From the NCBI GenBank assembly GCA_021292165.1, contig CM037878.1, forward strand, positions 284,651,744 to 284,715,743: a DNA stretch of 64,000 nucleotides. Direction: 5' to 3'. The notes under the pieces were generated by a model. That model had not been told where the DNA came from. It saw only the letters and a program-made list of their open reading frames with translations, and did no database searches. The stretch is from Shinisaurus crocodilurus. Its lineage: Eukaryota > Chordata > Lepidosauria > Squamata > Shinisauridae. The translations under genes were made by a program, and so were the position numbers. Positions 1 to 8,593 of the stretch are shown here, in pieces. The number at the start of each line of letters is the position of its first letter. The stretch's first letter is position 1.

Positions 1-1000
1 TTATTTAATCCCCCCCCTTCAGTGTCATTCTTTTTGCTTAAATGTAGAGGAGTGTGTTTTAATGGCCCGAGAAGATGAGAAGGGTTGACAGATTTGCATT
101 TCTAAGAATAATAAAAAGCTGACCTTATTGCGTCTGACCTTTTCATTGTCCCTTTCATAGCCAAAAGCTGTTAGATTATAGCAGTGTGTATTGTTCAAAT
201 GTCGTGTATTCAGTTATAACATGAGGCTGCTTAGCAATCATATCTAGGATGATCTCATGCAAAGATTATCAGGCACATGTACCTTTTGATAACTGCATAG
301 AAGTTTACAAAGTCCAGAGATGAGTGCCAGTCCTTAAGCAACCAAAACAGTACACTCCATGTATAAGAGGGAGGTATCAGCAGGCTTGGGGGAACCCCAA
401 AGTTTGCTACGGTACACAAAAAATCTTTAGGGGAAAAACAAACAAGGACTGAGCACACTTCGTAGCTATGTAAAGTTGAGTCCATTAGAAAAGAAAACCA
501 GGGGAGCAGGGAATGGAATTGACTGCTGGCTGGCTGGAACTGGCCAGTGAAGGGGAGGGGAATGGATGGAACAGCCTGGTCGGTTTCAAAATACCTCTGA
601 TCAGCTGGCAGGAAAGGGTAGTTGAGAGAGAAGGCAACATCTATGTGTCTCTTTTTTGCCCTTTTCTCCATTTCTCTTTTCTTCCTTTGTCCGAGAGAAA
701 TGAGCAAAAGAGGATGGAAGAAGATATATAGATATAGATAAAAACAGAGAGAACCTTTTCATTGTCTGGGTAGGTCATTTCCTGGTTCACAATGAAAAGT
801 TGTGTCTACCTCAATCCGCCCCACCCTCCAAAACCCCAAAAGGCAGTAGCAGAGAGAAGAGTTCCTGCTCTTTCTAACTCGTTTCTTATTTAGTGAAAAA
901 TATTTTTAAAAACAGCCCTGCTAATGCAAATTCCAAAACAAATGCAATTTATAGTTCCAAAAATGCAGATTGGAAGGTGGCTAGTGGCTTCTGTATTCAC
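1..1000. other. intron, nothing recognised
   Basis: AT-rich intronic sequence. A 150-codon frame on the minus strand (255-707) has no motif I recognise and no codon pattern that suggests a gene. No repeat family was identified. Confidence 0.5.
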
Positions 1001-1019
1001 ACTGAATACTGCAGGTTGA

Positions 1020-1320
1020 GCTGTGAATGGTTTACAACAACCCTGCAGTATTGACCATAGGTATCAGACCCCTATTGCAAGTTAGGGGTAAGGATGAAGC
1101 TTGCAGCAACCTTGCAATGTTAACCAATGCCTTTATCCCCACATTGCTGGCTGTGCTGAGAGAATAGCAATATATACAACAGCCCCGCACTGTAGTTCAT
1201 TGTTATTCTGCTATTGCTGGTTGGAGGGCCATGGTGAGAGAGAGTAGCTTACAGCAGCCCAGCAATGCCATCTACTGTTAATATTGTAGGTCAGGAGTGG
1301 GGCTGAGGCTGGTTTGGATT
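1020..1320. repeat. diverged tandem array, period about 69-75 bp, built from a SINE-core-like unit
   Basis: The phrases acaacaaccctgcagtatt (1034), gcagcaaccttgcaatgtt (1103), acaacagccccgcactgta (1176) and acagcagcccagcaatgcc (1251) recur at steps of 69, 73 and 75 bp. Each is followed by a ttgcaagttagggg- or ttgtaggtcaggag-like phrase. The unit resembles the 'acaacaaccctgtgaggtagg' segment of the CORE-SINEs elsewhere in the window. Related text appears once more at about 8000-8060. Confidence 0.5.
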
Positions 1321-1953
1321 CCCAGTCGATAATCCCTCATACCTCCCAGGTTGCAGCGAAGGTCAATCTCCTTCAAATGCCCACTCACCTCCGCCGCACG
1401 CATCCATCAGTTGCATGCAAAAGCCTCATTCTCCTCTGATTCGCATGAAGACTGGCTGTGCTTTCATACGTCCGAGAACTAAAAACAATTTTTTTAAAAA
1501 TTGCACATGAAGACAGATGCATGCTAGCACAGGGACGGCTTGATGCTGCCTTCCGTTTCCTCACCCCCCCCCCTTAGCCACAGGCTCAGGTAACACATGC
1601 ACCCCACAGATTTACTGCAACATTTTGATGCGGGCTCCCGTGTGTTCCGTAGAAGAGAGGGAATTCCAGCAGGTCAGCTTTTTTCCTCTCCCCTTCATCA
1701 CAGTCTGTGGAACATCCTGAGAAAGGTTGACACATGCAGCCGAATGAGATGAGAGGTCAATGCCAGCCCCACCATGAGCTGCAATGTCCACAAGACTCGG
1801 GGAGGGGTCCCCATTGCATCTACATCCCCCCCACACACACAACTGTGCCTTAGCCGCAGCAGCCCATAGAGTCCTGGTCCATCGTAGAAGACTGTCACTT
1901 TCACGGAATCAGCAAATACTGTTTAGCTTTTCAACAGTATAGCCGTTACGTCA
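1321..1953. other. intron, nothing recognised
   Basis: Mixed-composition intronic sequence. Short frames on the minus strand (1612-1904) overlap in different phases and look like chance. Confidence 0.4.
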
Positions 1954-2036
1954 TAGGGATGTGCATGGAGCTCAATTGGAGGGTGGAAGTCCGGTGAAGT
2001 CACCGGGCTCGACCTCACCCCGAGCTCCGCTCGCCC

Positions 2037-2068
<32 letters not shown>

Positions 2069-2915
2069 TTTTATTTATTACCCGCCTCTCCATCTAGATC
2101 GAGGCGGGGAACAACAGAAAATATAAAATACCTAAACTAAAACAACACAATATATACTATTAAACATCTTAAAACATCCTTAAAACATCTTAAAACATCT
2201 TAAAAACATCTTAAAACATCTTTAAAACATCCTAAAATTCCGCCGGATAGGCCTGCCGGAAGAGTTCAGTCTTTATGGCTTTTTTAAAGTCCAAAAGACT
2301 GACAAGTTGATGTATCTCCTCTGGCAGGCCATTCCATAATCTGGGAGCAGCAGAAGAGAAGGTCCTCTGGGTAATGCTAGTCAGCCTAGTTTTGGCTGAC
2401 TGAAGCAGATTCTTCCCAGAGGACCTAAGTGTGCGGGGTGGATTGTACGGGAGAAGGCGATCCCGTAGGTAGCCTGGACCCAAACCATGTAGGGCTTTAA
2501 AGGTAATAACCAACACTTTATACTTCGCCCGGAAACTGATTGGCAGCCAGTGGAGTGCTTTTAAAACTGGTGTGATATGGGCACCCCTAGGTGTACCAGC
2601 AACCAGTCTGGCTGCCATATTTTGCACTAATTGAAGTTTCCGGACTAGGCCCTACCTTTTCCCCGGCTCGACTTGCATTCTCGCAAGCTGAGCCAGGGAA
2701 AGAGACTTCCGGGTTCTGGCACTACGTTGTTTACGTAGAAAATGGCCAAATTTGTGCAAATTACAGCTAAATTTGCACAAATTTGGCCGTTTTCTACGTA
2801 AACAACATAGTCTGGCAAGCGCCTCAGCTGGTGCTCACGCTTGGCTTAGGTCGCACAGCGGGAGCGCTCAGCTCGCGTGCCACGATTCAAGTGCTGGGCG
2901 GGTCACCCATCCCTA
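1954..2915. mobile_element. hAT-like non-autonomous element (TAGGGATG family), interrupted by an L2
   Basis: It begins TAGGGATGTGC and ends with the inverse, CACCCATCCCTA. Inside are a long palindrome around acgtagaaaatggccaaat / tttggccgttttctacgt (about 2735-2805) and GC-rich blocks. The same family recurs at about 13830-14123 and 45274-45664. The L2 at about 2036-2644 splits it. I found no convincing target duplication for this copy; the 45274 copy has one. Confidence 0.55.
2036..2644 (-). mobile_element. L2 LINE 3' end with (TAA)n tail
   Basis: The minus strand reads MQNMAARLVAGTPRGAHITP, then LKALHWLPISFRAKYKVL and a conserved WNGLPEEIH block: the C-terminal part of an L2-type reverse transcriptase protein. 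A 3' untranslated region and a (TAA)n microsatellite (2036-2068) follow as the tail. The copy is 5' truncated. The 131-codon frame (2232-2627) is unbroken, so this may be a fairly young copy. Confidence 0.85.
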
Positions 2916-3241
2916 CAAGTTACGAGAACAAATACTGTTCAACGTTTAACTTGCAATTTAGCTTCAAATTTAAGTCAAGCTTTAAACAATATTTGGCATT
3001 GTTGGAGCAAAGCAGCAGCTCAGGAGCCTCGTTTTGCGCCAGCCCTGCGTTAGGTGGCAGCATATTGCTGTGGTAGGATGGATTGTGCCTCTTCAGACCA
3101 GCGGTGTGGGCCTCACAGTAAAACCACTTTGCAAATAGAAAACCAGCACAGCAAGCAAAGGGCCGGAATGTCAGAACCTTTCTCTCTGCTACGCTGGCCT
3201 TCCCCCGGCAGGGGATTTTCAGCATGAAGAAGGATTTAAAG

Positions 3242-3345
3242 CAGTGTTCTCCAACCTTGGGTCCCCAAGCGGGAGAATAGCTGGCTGGGGCATGCTGGGA
3301 GTTGTAGGCCAAAAACCTCTGGGTACCCAAGGTTGGAGAACACTG
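3242..3345. mobile_element. palindromic hAT MITE (hairpin family A)
   Basis: Starts CAGTGTTCTCCAACC and ends with the inverse, GGTTGGAGAACACTG. The flanks atttaaag (3234-3241) and ctttaaag (3346-3353) match at 7 of 8 positions, as expected for a hAT target duplication. It carries one gcatgctgggagttgtag block. Confidence 0.8.
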
Positions 3346-3449
3346 CTTTAAAGAGTTTGTTCCCAAGCTGCATCTTGAAGTAGTACAGTCCACTCTACCG
3401 TGTGTAGACCAGACCTTAACTGCAATGTTTTGCCTCGAAATCCAGTAGC

Positions 3450-3552
3450 TGCTTTTGGGAGAAGTCAAAAGGTCCCATGTTCAATCCCTGGAATCTCCAG
3501 ATTCAGCTGGGAAAGACCCCTCTCTGAAACCCCACTGCCAATCAGTGTAGAC
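3450..3552 (+). mobile_element. tRNA-derived SINE fragment
   Basis: Contains 'aaggtcccatgttcaatccc' and 'ctggaatctccag', the B-box and downstream part of the tRNA-headed SINE found elsewhere in the window. The 5' A-box part is degraded. Confidence 0.6.
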
Positions 3553-4100
3553 CAAGGGTGGGCAACAGCCCGCCGGACCAAGCCAACAGGCCAATGATGT
3601 CATTGTGCCCCTGCCCTGCCCACTTTTTTGTCCTTGTAGGGAGAGACACAGAGCCCTGTGCCTCTCCTTGCACTGAGAAACTGACTCAGACAGTGCTTAC
3701 GGGAGCCAGCTGCATCCTTTCCACACTACTCGTGTCCCTATCGGGGTGGGAAGGGACTCGGCTGGTGCTTGCAGGAGCGCCTCCTTCCTGCCCCGCTTGC
3801 ATCCCAGTCGGGGCACGAGAAGGAACTTGGCCCGGATTTGCACGACCTGGTTCTACAAGCCCCGGGCAAGCAGGAGAATCCACATGTCACCTCCAATTGG
3901 AGATAGCATGGAGGCGCCTCTCCCTGTGTCAGTGGGTGAGCCTTGGGGAGCGGGAGGGGCTAAATCCTCCGTGGGCCAGATTGGGCAAGGCTACGGGCAG
4001 AAGGTTGCATTCCCCTGCTACTTGGGGTGCTAATATTCAATTTTTTAGTAGTGTGAGCGGAAGCAGATGGTCTACACAGCCATCTTGGACGATGCCACCA
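3553..4100. mobile_element. possible degraded hAT-like element
   Basis: Opens with accaagggtgggcaac, a phrase like the ends of the CAGGGGTGGG-type elements. GC-rich text about gccagattgggcaaggc and gtgtagacc follows, to about 4100. The ends are not clear. Long frames here have no recognisable protein content. Confidence 0.3.
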
Positions 4101-4363
4101 TTGCCCCCTCTGGTGTAGACAATACTGAGCTACACTTGACCAATGGTCTGACTCCTGCGTGCAGCAGTTCCCTCTGTTCTCCTCTCAAGTTCACTTCAGA
4201 ATTTCACTTTAGGTGAAATCCTGTGGTGGCTCTAGTCCCCCATCTTAGCAGTTTTGCATGGAAGCGTCCTTCAGCTGCCATAGATTTCCAGCAGGACATC
4301 CAGTGCTGGGGAGAGGGACCCATGACGGCCACCGCAGAGTTTGACTTAACAATCTGCATAGAT

Positions 4364-4503
4364 CAGTGTTCTCCAACCTTGGGTCCCCAGATGTGTTTTT
4401 GGCCTACAATTCCCAGCATGCCCCAGCCAGCTATGCTGGCTGGGGCCATGCTGGGAGTTGTAGGCCAAAAACACATCTGGGGACCCAAGGTTGGAGAACA
4501 CTG
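4364..4503. mobile_element. palindromic hAT MITE with perfect 8-bp target duplication
   Basis: A 140-bp near-perfect hairpin from CAGTGTTCTCC to GGAGAACACTG, flanked on both sides by GCATAGAT (4356-4363 and 4504-4511). Each arm holds a cctacaattcccagcatgcc-type block that resembles the ZNF143/STAF recognition sequence. A short central loop separates the arms. Confidence 0.92.
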
Positions 4504-4890
4504 GCATAGATGTTTCCAGTAAGCTATCCTCAGTTACAACATTCAGGATCCCCTGTGAGAAATTTCACAAGTCTTATTAAAACTCCTTTATGCTTCCATC
4601 GAAATTTCTCAGCTATTTCTTCTTCCAAGCAGGGAGCTCCGAATTTGGTGGCAAACTCTCTCCCTGCGTCTGCCATGCTGCATTTCTTTGCAGTATGGAA
4701 ACGCATCACATAGCTTAGCGTAAATGCACCCTCTGACTTTCTGGTCTTGATGTTAAGCATGAAACCAACAATATTGGAAGGAGCGTGATAATATCCCCAA
4801 GCTGCTATCATAGTCAGCCATGGAGGTGGATGATTGGCAGCGGCATTATAACAACCCTAATCCAAGATTTTCTTTTCTTTTCCTGTATCT

Positions 4891-4896
4891 CAGCAG
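4891..4896 (+). promoter_or_regulatory. TENM3: tandem CAGCAG (NAGNAG) splice acceptor
   Basis: The pyrimidine-rich tract at 4865-4890 is followed by two AGs three bases apart. Use of the first or second would give proteins that differ by one residue near the Gly of GKPSS. The preceding exon lies outside the window, so I cannot tell which residue would be added. Confidence 0.6.
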
Positions 4897-5111
4897 GAAA
4901 GCCCAGTAGTTTCTTTCCAGAAGACAGTTTTATAGACACTGGAGAGATTGACGTTGGCAGGCGAGCGATGCAGAAAATCCCTCCCAGTATCTTTTGGAGA
5001 TCTCAGGTGTTCATTGACCACCCGGTGCATCTGAAGTTCAACATTTCATTAGGAAAGTCTGCTCTAGTTGGGATCTATGGCAGAAAAGGCCTCCCTCCTT
5101 CACACACACAG
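4897..5111 (+). CDS. TENM3: TENM3 coding exon, membrane-proximal extracellular segment
   Basis: The exon encodes the stretch from [14 protein letters not shown] to [11 protein letters not shown], which matches the teneurin-3 ectodomain between the membrane span and the EGF repeats. Teneurins are type II single-pass synaptic adhesion proteins that dimerise and bind latrophilins and each other. The acceptor follows a pyrimidine tract ending in the tandem CAGCAG (4891-4896), so the exon may start at 4894 or 4897; the difference is one codon. The donor is CAG|GTAAGG at 5111/5112. It enters in phase 1 and leaves in phase 0 (215 bp). An N-glycosylation sequon, Asn-Ile-Ser, lies at 5040-5048. The wording matches TENM3 better than TENM2 or TENM4 as I recall those sequences, which is family knowledge and not an alignment. 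Earlier exons (cytoplasmic domain and membrane span) are not in the window. Confidence 0.93.
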
Positions 5112-5221
5112 GTAAGGTGAATGTTATTGTCTATTGGTATCTTCCTCCAAGAACTCAAGCACACAGAAACAGAATTGTCTGGAAGAGCATAGCACAATTT
5201 AATATAGCTGAGACCTATAGA

Positions 5222-5360
5222 CTTATAGACCTATAGATCATAGAGTTGAAAGGGGCCTACAAGGCCATCAAGTCCAACCCCCTGCTCAATGCAGGAAACT
5301 AAAGGAGGAGGTCTCCCATCCAAGTAACAACCAGGCCTGACCCTGCTTAGCTTTCCACGT
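5222..5360 (-). mobile_element. 5S rRNA-derived SINE with CR1-like tail (copy 1)
   Basis: On the minus strand a 5S-like segment (agctaagcagggtcaggcc, then acttggatgggagacc) is followed by a tail ending 'ggttggactcgatggccttg'-like text and catagatcatag. The 5S head is truncated after 'cgtggaaagct'. Confidence 0.85.
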
Positions 5361-5439
5361 ATGGTTGGGACCCACGACCCAGTAAGCTACCAGGAAGGGA
5401 GATCTATAGTGGGAATCATAAATGAAGAGTAAGATCACT

Positions 5440-5495
5440 GGTCCATCTTGACTGGTATTGTCTCCTCTGACTCACAGTGACTCTCAAGTCCCCGG
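5440..5495 (-). mobile_element. tRNA-derived SINE fragment
   Basis: Contains tggtccatcttgactggtattgtc-like text, the 3' body of the tRNA-headed SINE seen complete at 42758-42945. Confidence 0.45.
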
Positions 5496-5574
5496 AACAC
5501 AGCTGAAATATACTAAGGAATTTAAAAAAAATGTCACAGAGAACAAGAACAGATTCTAAACATCAATAGGTTTA

Positions 5575-5790
5575 ATTCGGAAGCTGCCTTATACCAGTTC
5601 GGACTGTTTGTCCATCTAGTTCAGTATTGTCCCCTCAGACTAGCCATGGCTCTCCAAGGTTTCCAGCAGAAAACAGGTTGTCCTCATCATGTGCTACCAT
5701 CCTTTTAACTGGAGATGCCAGGGATTGGATTTGGGAACGTCTGCACGCAAAGCATGAGTTCTACCCCTGAGCAATGGCCCCTCCCTTTCC
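5575..5790 (-). mobile_element. tRNA-derived SINE, near full length
   Basis: The + strand begins ggaagctgccttataccag and ends with the complement of a tRNA head: the B-box region around gggattggatttggg and the A-box region ctgagcaatggcccct. It is antisense to TENM3. Confidence 0.7.
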
Positions 5791-6239
5791 CAGGGTGGAC
5801 CCAAGCCCTTTCTTCCGTTGATGCCATTCACATGCCATCTTGAAATGACCCAGGCATTTGACAACGTACGATAAGGTTTTTAATGGGTCCCACAAAGCAT
5901 GTGGGTGGGCTCATATGAGAGGAGGCAGTTGTTTAGGTACCTACCTCATACTTTACTTTCTGTCCTTCAGGCATTTGGAGGTGCCTCAGTTTCTCATTAA
6001 CCCTCTAGTCTTCTTTTACCAGTAACATATTGCAGGGGATGCTGGGGGATTCATACACAGAGGCCAAGTAGTGCCATACATTCAAAATAGATTTTTTAAA
6101 ATTTAATTTTTACAAAATTCTACCAAATACTTATAACCTAGTTAAAGATTTCAGTAGCCTTGACCCCAAAATATGGAATGCCATCCTAATTGTGTTTGTT
6201 TTGACATGCCCATTCTCACCTGTTTTTGTGTTCTTCCAG
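5791..6239. other. intron, nothing recognised
   Basis: No repeat or gene seen. The last 50 bp form the pyrimidine tract and acceptor of the next TENM3 exon. Confidence 0.4.
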
Positions 6240-6450
6240 TTTGACTTTGTGGAGCTACTCGATGGAAGGCGACTACTTACTCAGGAGGCCCGGAGCCTGG
6301 AAGGCCCTCAGCGGCAACACAAGGGCATTGTGCCATTGGCCAGTCACGAGACAGGATTTATTCAGTATTTGGATTCGGGCATGTGGCACCTGGCCTTCTA
6401 CAATGATGGGAAAGAATCCGAGGTGGTCTCATTTCTCACTACTGCCATTG
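6240..6450 (+). CDS. TENM3: TENM3 coding exon preceding the EGF array
   Basis: Translation from [18 protein letters not shown] through [18 protein letters not shown] to VSFLTTAI continues the previous exon in frame: that exon ends in phase 0, and this one starts with a whole Phe codon after ttcttccag. The donor is ATTG|GTATGG at 6450/6451, leaving in phase 1 (211 bp). The segment is the conserved beta-rich domain between the membrane-proximal linker and EGF1 of teneurins. It contains no cysteine. The intron after it runs about 33.9 kb to 40362. An antisense CORE-SINE begins only about 32 bp after the donor, so little unique intronic sequence remains there. Assignment to TENM3 rests on the [17 protein letters not shown] wording, which is characteristic of this paralogue. 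Confidence 0.94.
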
Positions 6451-6482
6451 GTATGGACTTAATTTGGGAGAGTACACCTTTT

Positions 6483-6730
6483 ATTTTACTTATTGATTTA
6501 TTATATTTATACTCCGCCTTTTTTCCTGCAAGGAACCCAAGGCGGCTCACATACGTAATCCTCATCCTCCACTCCATTTTATCCTCACAACAATCCTGTG
6601 AGATAGGTTTGGCTGAGAGTGAGTGACTGGCCCAAAGTCACCCAGTGAGCTTCATGGCTGAGTGGGGACTAGAACCCGGATCTCCCGAATCCCAGTCCAA
6701 GACTCCAGCCACTATGCCACGCTGGCTCTA
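6483..6730 (-). mobile_element. CORE/MIR-like SINE (array member 1)
   Basis: The antisense copy begins with an A/T-rich tail (attgatttattatatttata) and 'ccgccttttttcctgcaagg'. It passes through the core 'ctgagagtgagtgactggcc' and ends at 'gccacgctggctct'. In sense orientation the head is agagccagcgtggcatagtgg. Confidence 0.8.
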
Positions 6731-6976
6731 TATCTTTGATCATCACTGCCCTATTGCACCTTCTCCTATAGTCTCAGCTCAGCACCCTTGCCTTTGCCCA
6801 GCACTCTGCTGTCCAAAGCGTTAGCCTCTCTCGTCACTTTGATCATGGGACAGCCCTCCTTCGATCTCTGCACCGGCTTCGCTTCCTGGCTTCTCCTGAT
6901 AGGGCCCTGCAGGTGACCTTTGCTCCTTCCAGCTCCACCACCCCAACTGCCCAAAGGTCTCCTGCTCCCACAAATA

Positions 6977-6978
<2 letters not shown>

Positions 6979-7016
<38 letters not shown>
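6979..7016 (+). repeat. (ATC)n microsatellite
   Basis: About 13 uninterrupted ATC units, next to the A/T-rich tail of the following antisense SINE. Confidence 0.95.
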
Positions 7017-7017
<1 letters not shown>

Positions 7018-7029
7018 GTAATGATAATA

Positions 7030-7266
7030 ATATTCATTTATTTATTATATTTATACCCCGCCTTTTTTCCTGCAAGGAACCCAAGGTGGCTCACATAATC
7101 CTCCTCCTCCATTTTATCCTCACAACAACCCTGTGAGGTAGGCTAGGCTGAGAGTTCAGTGACTGGCCCAAAGTCACCCAGTGAGTTTCATGGCCGAGCG
7201 GGGACTAGAACCCGGATCTCCAGAGTCCCAGTCCAACACTCTCACCACTAGGCCACACTGGCTCTC
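7030..7266 (-). mobile_element. CORE/MIR-like SINE (array member 2)
   Basis: Same structure as the copy at 6483: tail, ccgccttttttcctgcaagg, core gactggcccaaagtcaccca, and head ending ccacactggctctc. Confidence 0.85.
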
Positions 7267-7284
7267 TTTTAACCTTTATTTAAT

Positions 7285-7516
7285 CTTATTTTATTTATTT
7301 ATTACATTTATATCCTGCCTTTCCTCCAATGAGCCCAAGGCAGCATTCGTGATCCTCCTCCTCTCCATTTTATCCTCACAACAACCCTGTGAGGTAGGCT
7401 AGGCTGAGAGTCAGTGACTGGCCCAAAGTCACCCAGGGAGCTTCATGGCCGAGTGGGGACTAGATCCCGGATCTCCCCAGTCCCGCACTCTAACCACTAC
7501 ACCACACGGGCTCTTA
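7285..7516 (-). mobile_element. CORE/MIR-like SINE (array member 3)
   Basis: Third antisense copy directly after member 2, with the subfamily variant 'ctgcctttcctccaatgagc' near the tail. It ends ccacacgggctctt. Confidence 0.85.
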
Positions 7517-7679
7517 GTCTTTCCAGTCAAGGTTAGTAGTGGGCTATCTCCTTCCGGCTTACGCTATGACAAAGCTGATCAAACAATATTTCTGGCCCAA
7601 ATGATGCTGTCCAAAGGTTAATATTCACCCAGCCTTGCACATGCCGTAGACACTGGCTTCTAGTGTGGGAGTGGCCATG

Positions 7680-7860
7680 TGCTATGAATATAAGAAGAGC
7701 CCTGTTGGACCAGACCAAAGGCTCCATCTAGTCCAGCATCCTGTTTCCCACAGTGGCCAGCCAGGTCCCTGCAGGAAGTCCACCAGCAACATTTAAAGTT
7801 AATAATCCTCCTTCCTGTTGCTCCCCAGCATTCAGTAGCATATATTACCACTGAAGCTGG
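7680..7860 (-). mobile_element. CR1-type LINE 3' fragment
   Basis: The + strand reads aagagccctgttggaccag, then catctagtccagcatcctg: the complement of the 'ctggactagatggaccctt' tail seen at 20110 and 26920. Confidence 0.65.
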
Positions 7861-7900
7861 AGGTTCCATTTAGTTCTCCTGACAGTAGCTGTTGTTAGAC

Positions 7901-7931
7901 CAGGGCTCTCCAACCTTGGGTCCCCAGATGT
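7901..7931. mobile_element. single arm of hairpin MITE family A
   Basis: CAGGGCTCTCCAACC to CCCAGATGT only. The flanks tgttagac (7893-7900) and tgctagac (7932-7939) agree at 7 of 8 positions, which would be a target duplication around a one-armed element, or chance. Confidence 0.5.
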
Positions 7932-8593
7932 TGCTAGACCACCATGTTGCCTACCCCTGCTTTTGACTGTTCGAAAGGCTTTGTATATTTCAGCAGTCTT
8001 TACAACAGCCCTGTAAACTGAGGCCAGGCCTCATATTGCTGATGTAGGGTGAGGCTGAGACAGAATTACCCGGTTCGCACAGCTCAGCCAATGCCTGGAT
8101 TGTTTAACACCATGGTCAATTCCTGGGTTGTTTAACCCAAGAACTGGCAGGTGTTGTGCCTCCGTTTGGAAGACATGGGCAGCTGTGCCGGAGTGTGTTT
8201 GGGGTGAGGCCAGGCACATGTCATCTGCAGCCTAGCCCAGCTGTGCTGCCTTGCCAATCAGTGCCTGTTTAAAAGACAGGCCCCAACCACACTTCGGACG
8301 CTAGAAGCAATTGTCATTGCAACTCGACCGTAGCCAGACACTCCTGCCAGCCCCCGGACCGAGGCTCGTGCTTTCTTGACTTCGGAACATGTCTGACCAC
8401 GCTTCAGCCTGCTCCTACACTGCTTCATTTTATTTTGGTTTCGGACATATCTCTTGGCTTTCAACCTTGGACTGTGTTAACAATGACAGCTTATCTTGGG
8501 ACCGGACTGATTTACGACAGTGGGGCTGCATGGGAACGAGTGAGCACACCGCTTACTACTTCCGTTTTCAATTAGCAACCCAGGAACGGGCTG

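Noticed and set aside
255..707. 150-codon minus-strand frame
   Set aside because: No known domain, no splice or start context, and it lies in an intron; length alone is not evidence.
2920..3468. 182-codon minus-strand frame
   Set aside because: It runs through a hairpin MITE and unrelated intron text; the peptide is made of repeat sequence.
3558..4118. 186-codon plus-strand frame
   Set aside because: GC-rich DNA-element sequence with no recognisable protein; overlapping frames on both strands are equally open.
6192..6239. Start codon upstream of the second exon as a separate gene
   Set aside because: The open frame only extends into the intron; the acceptor at 6238-6239 and the phase match define the exon.
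6821..7037. poly-Met and poly-Asp frames
   Set aside because: Translations of the (ATC)n microsatellite.
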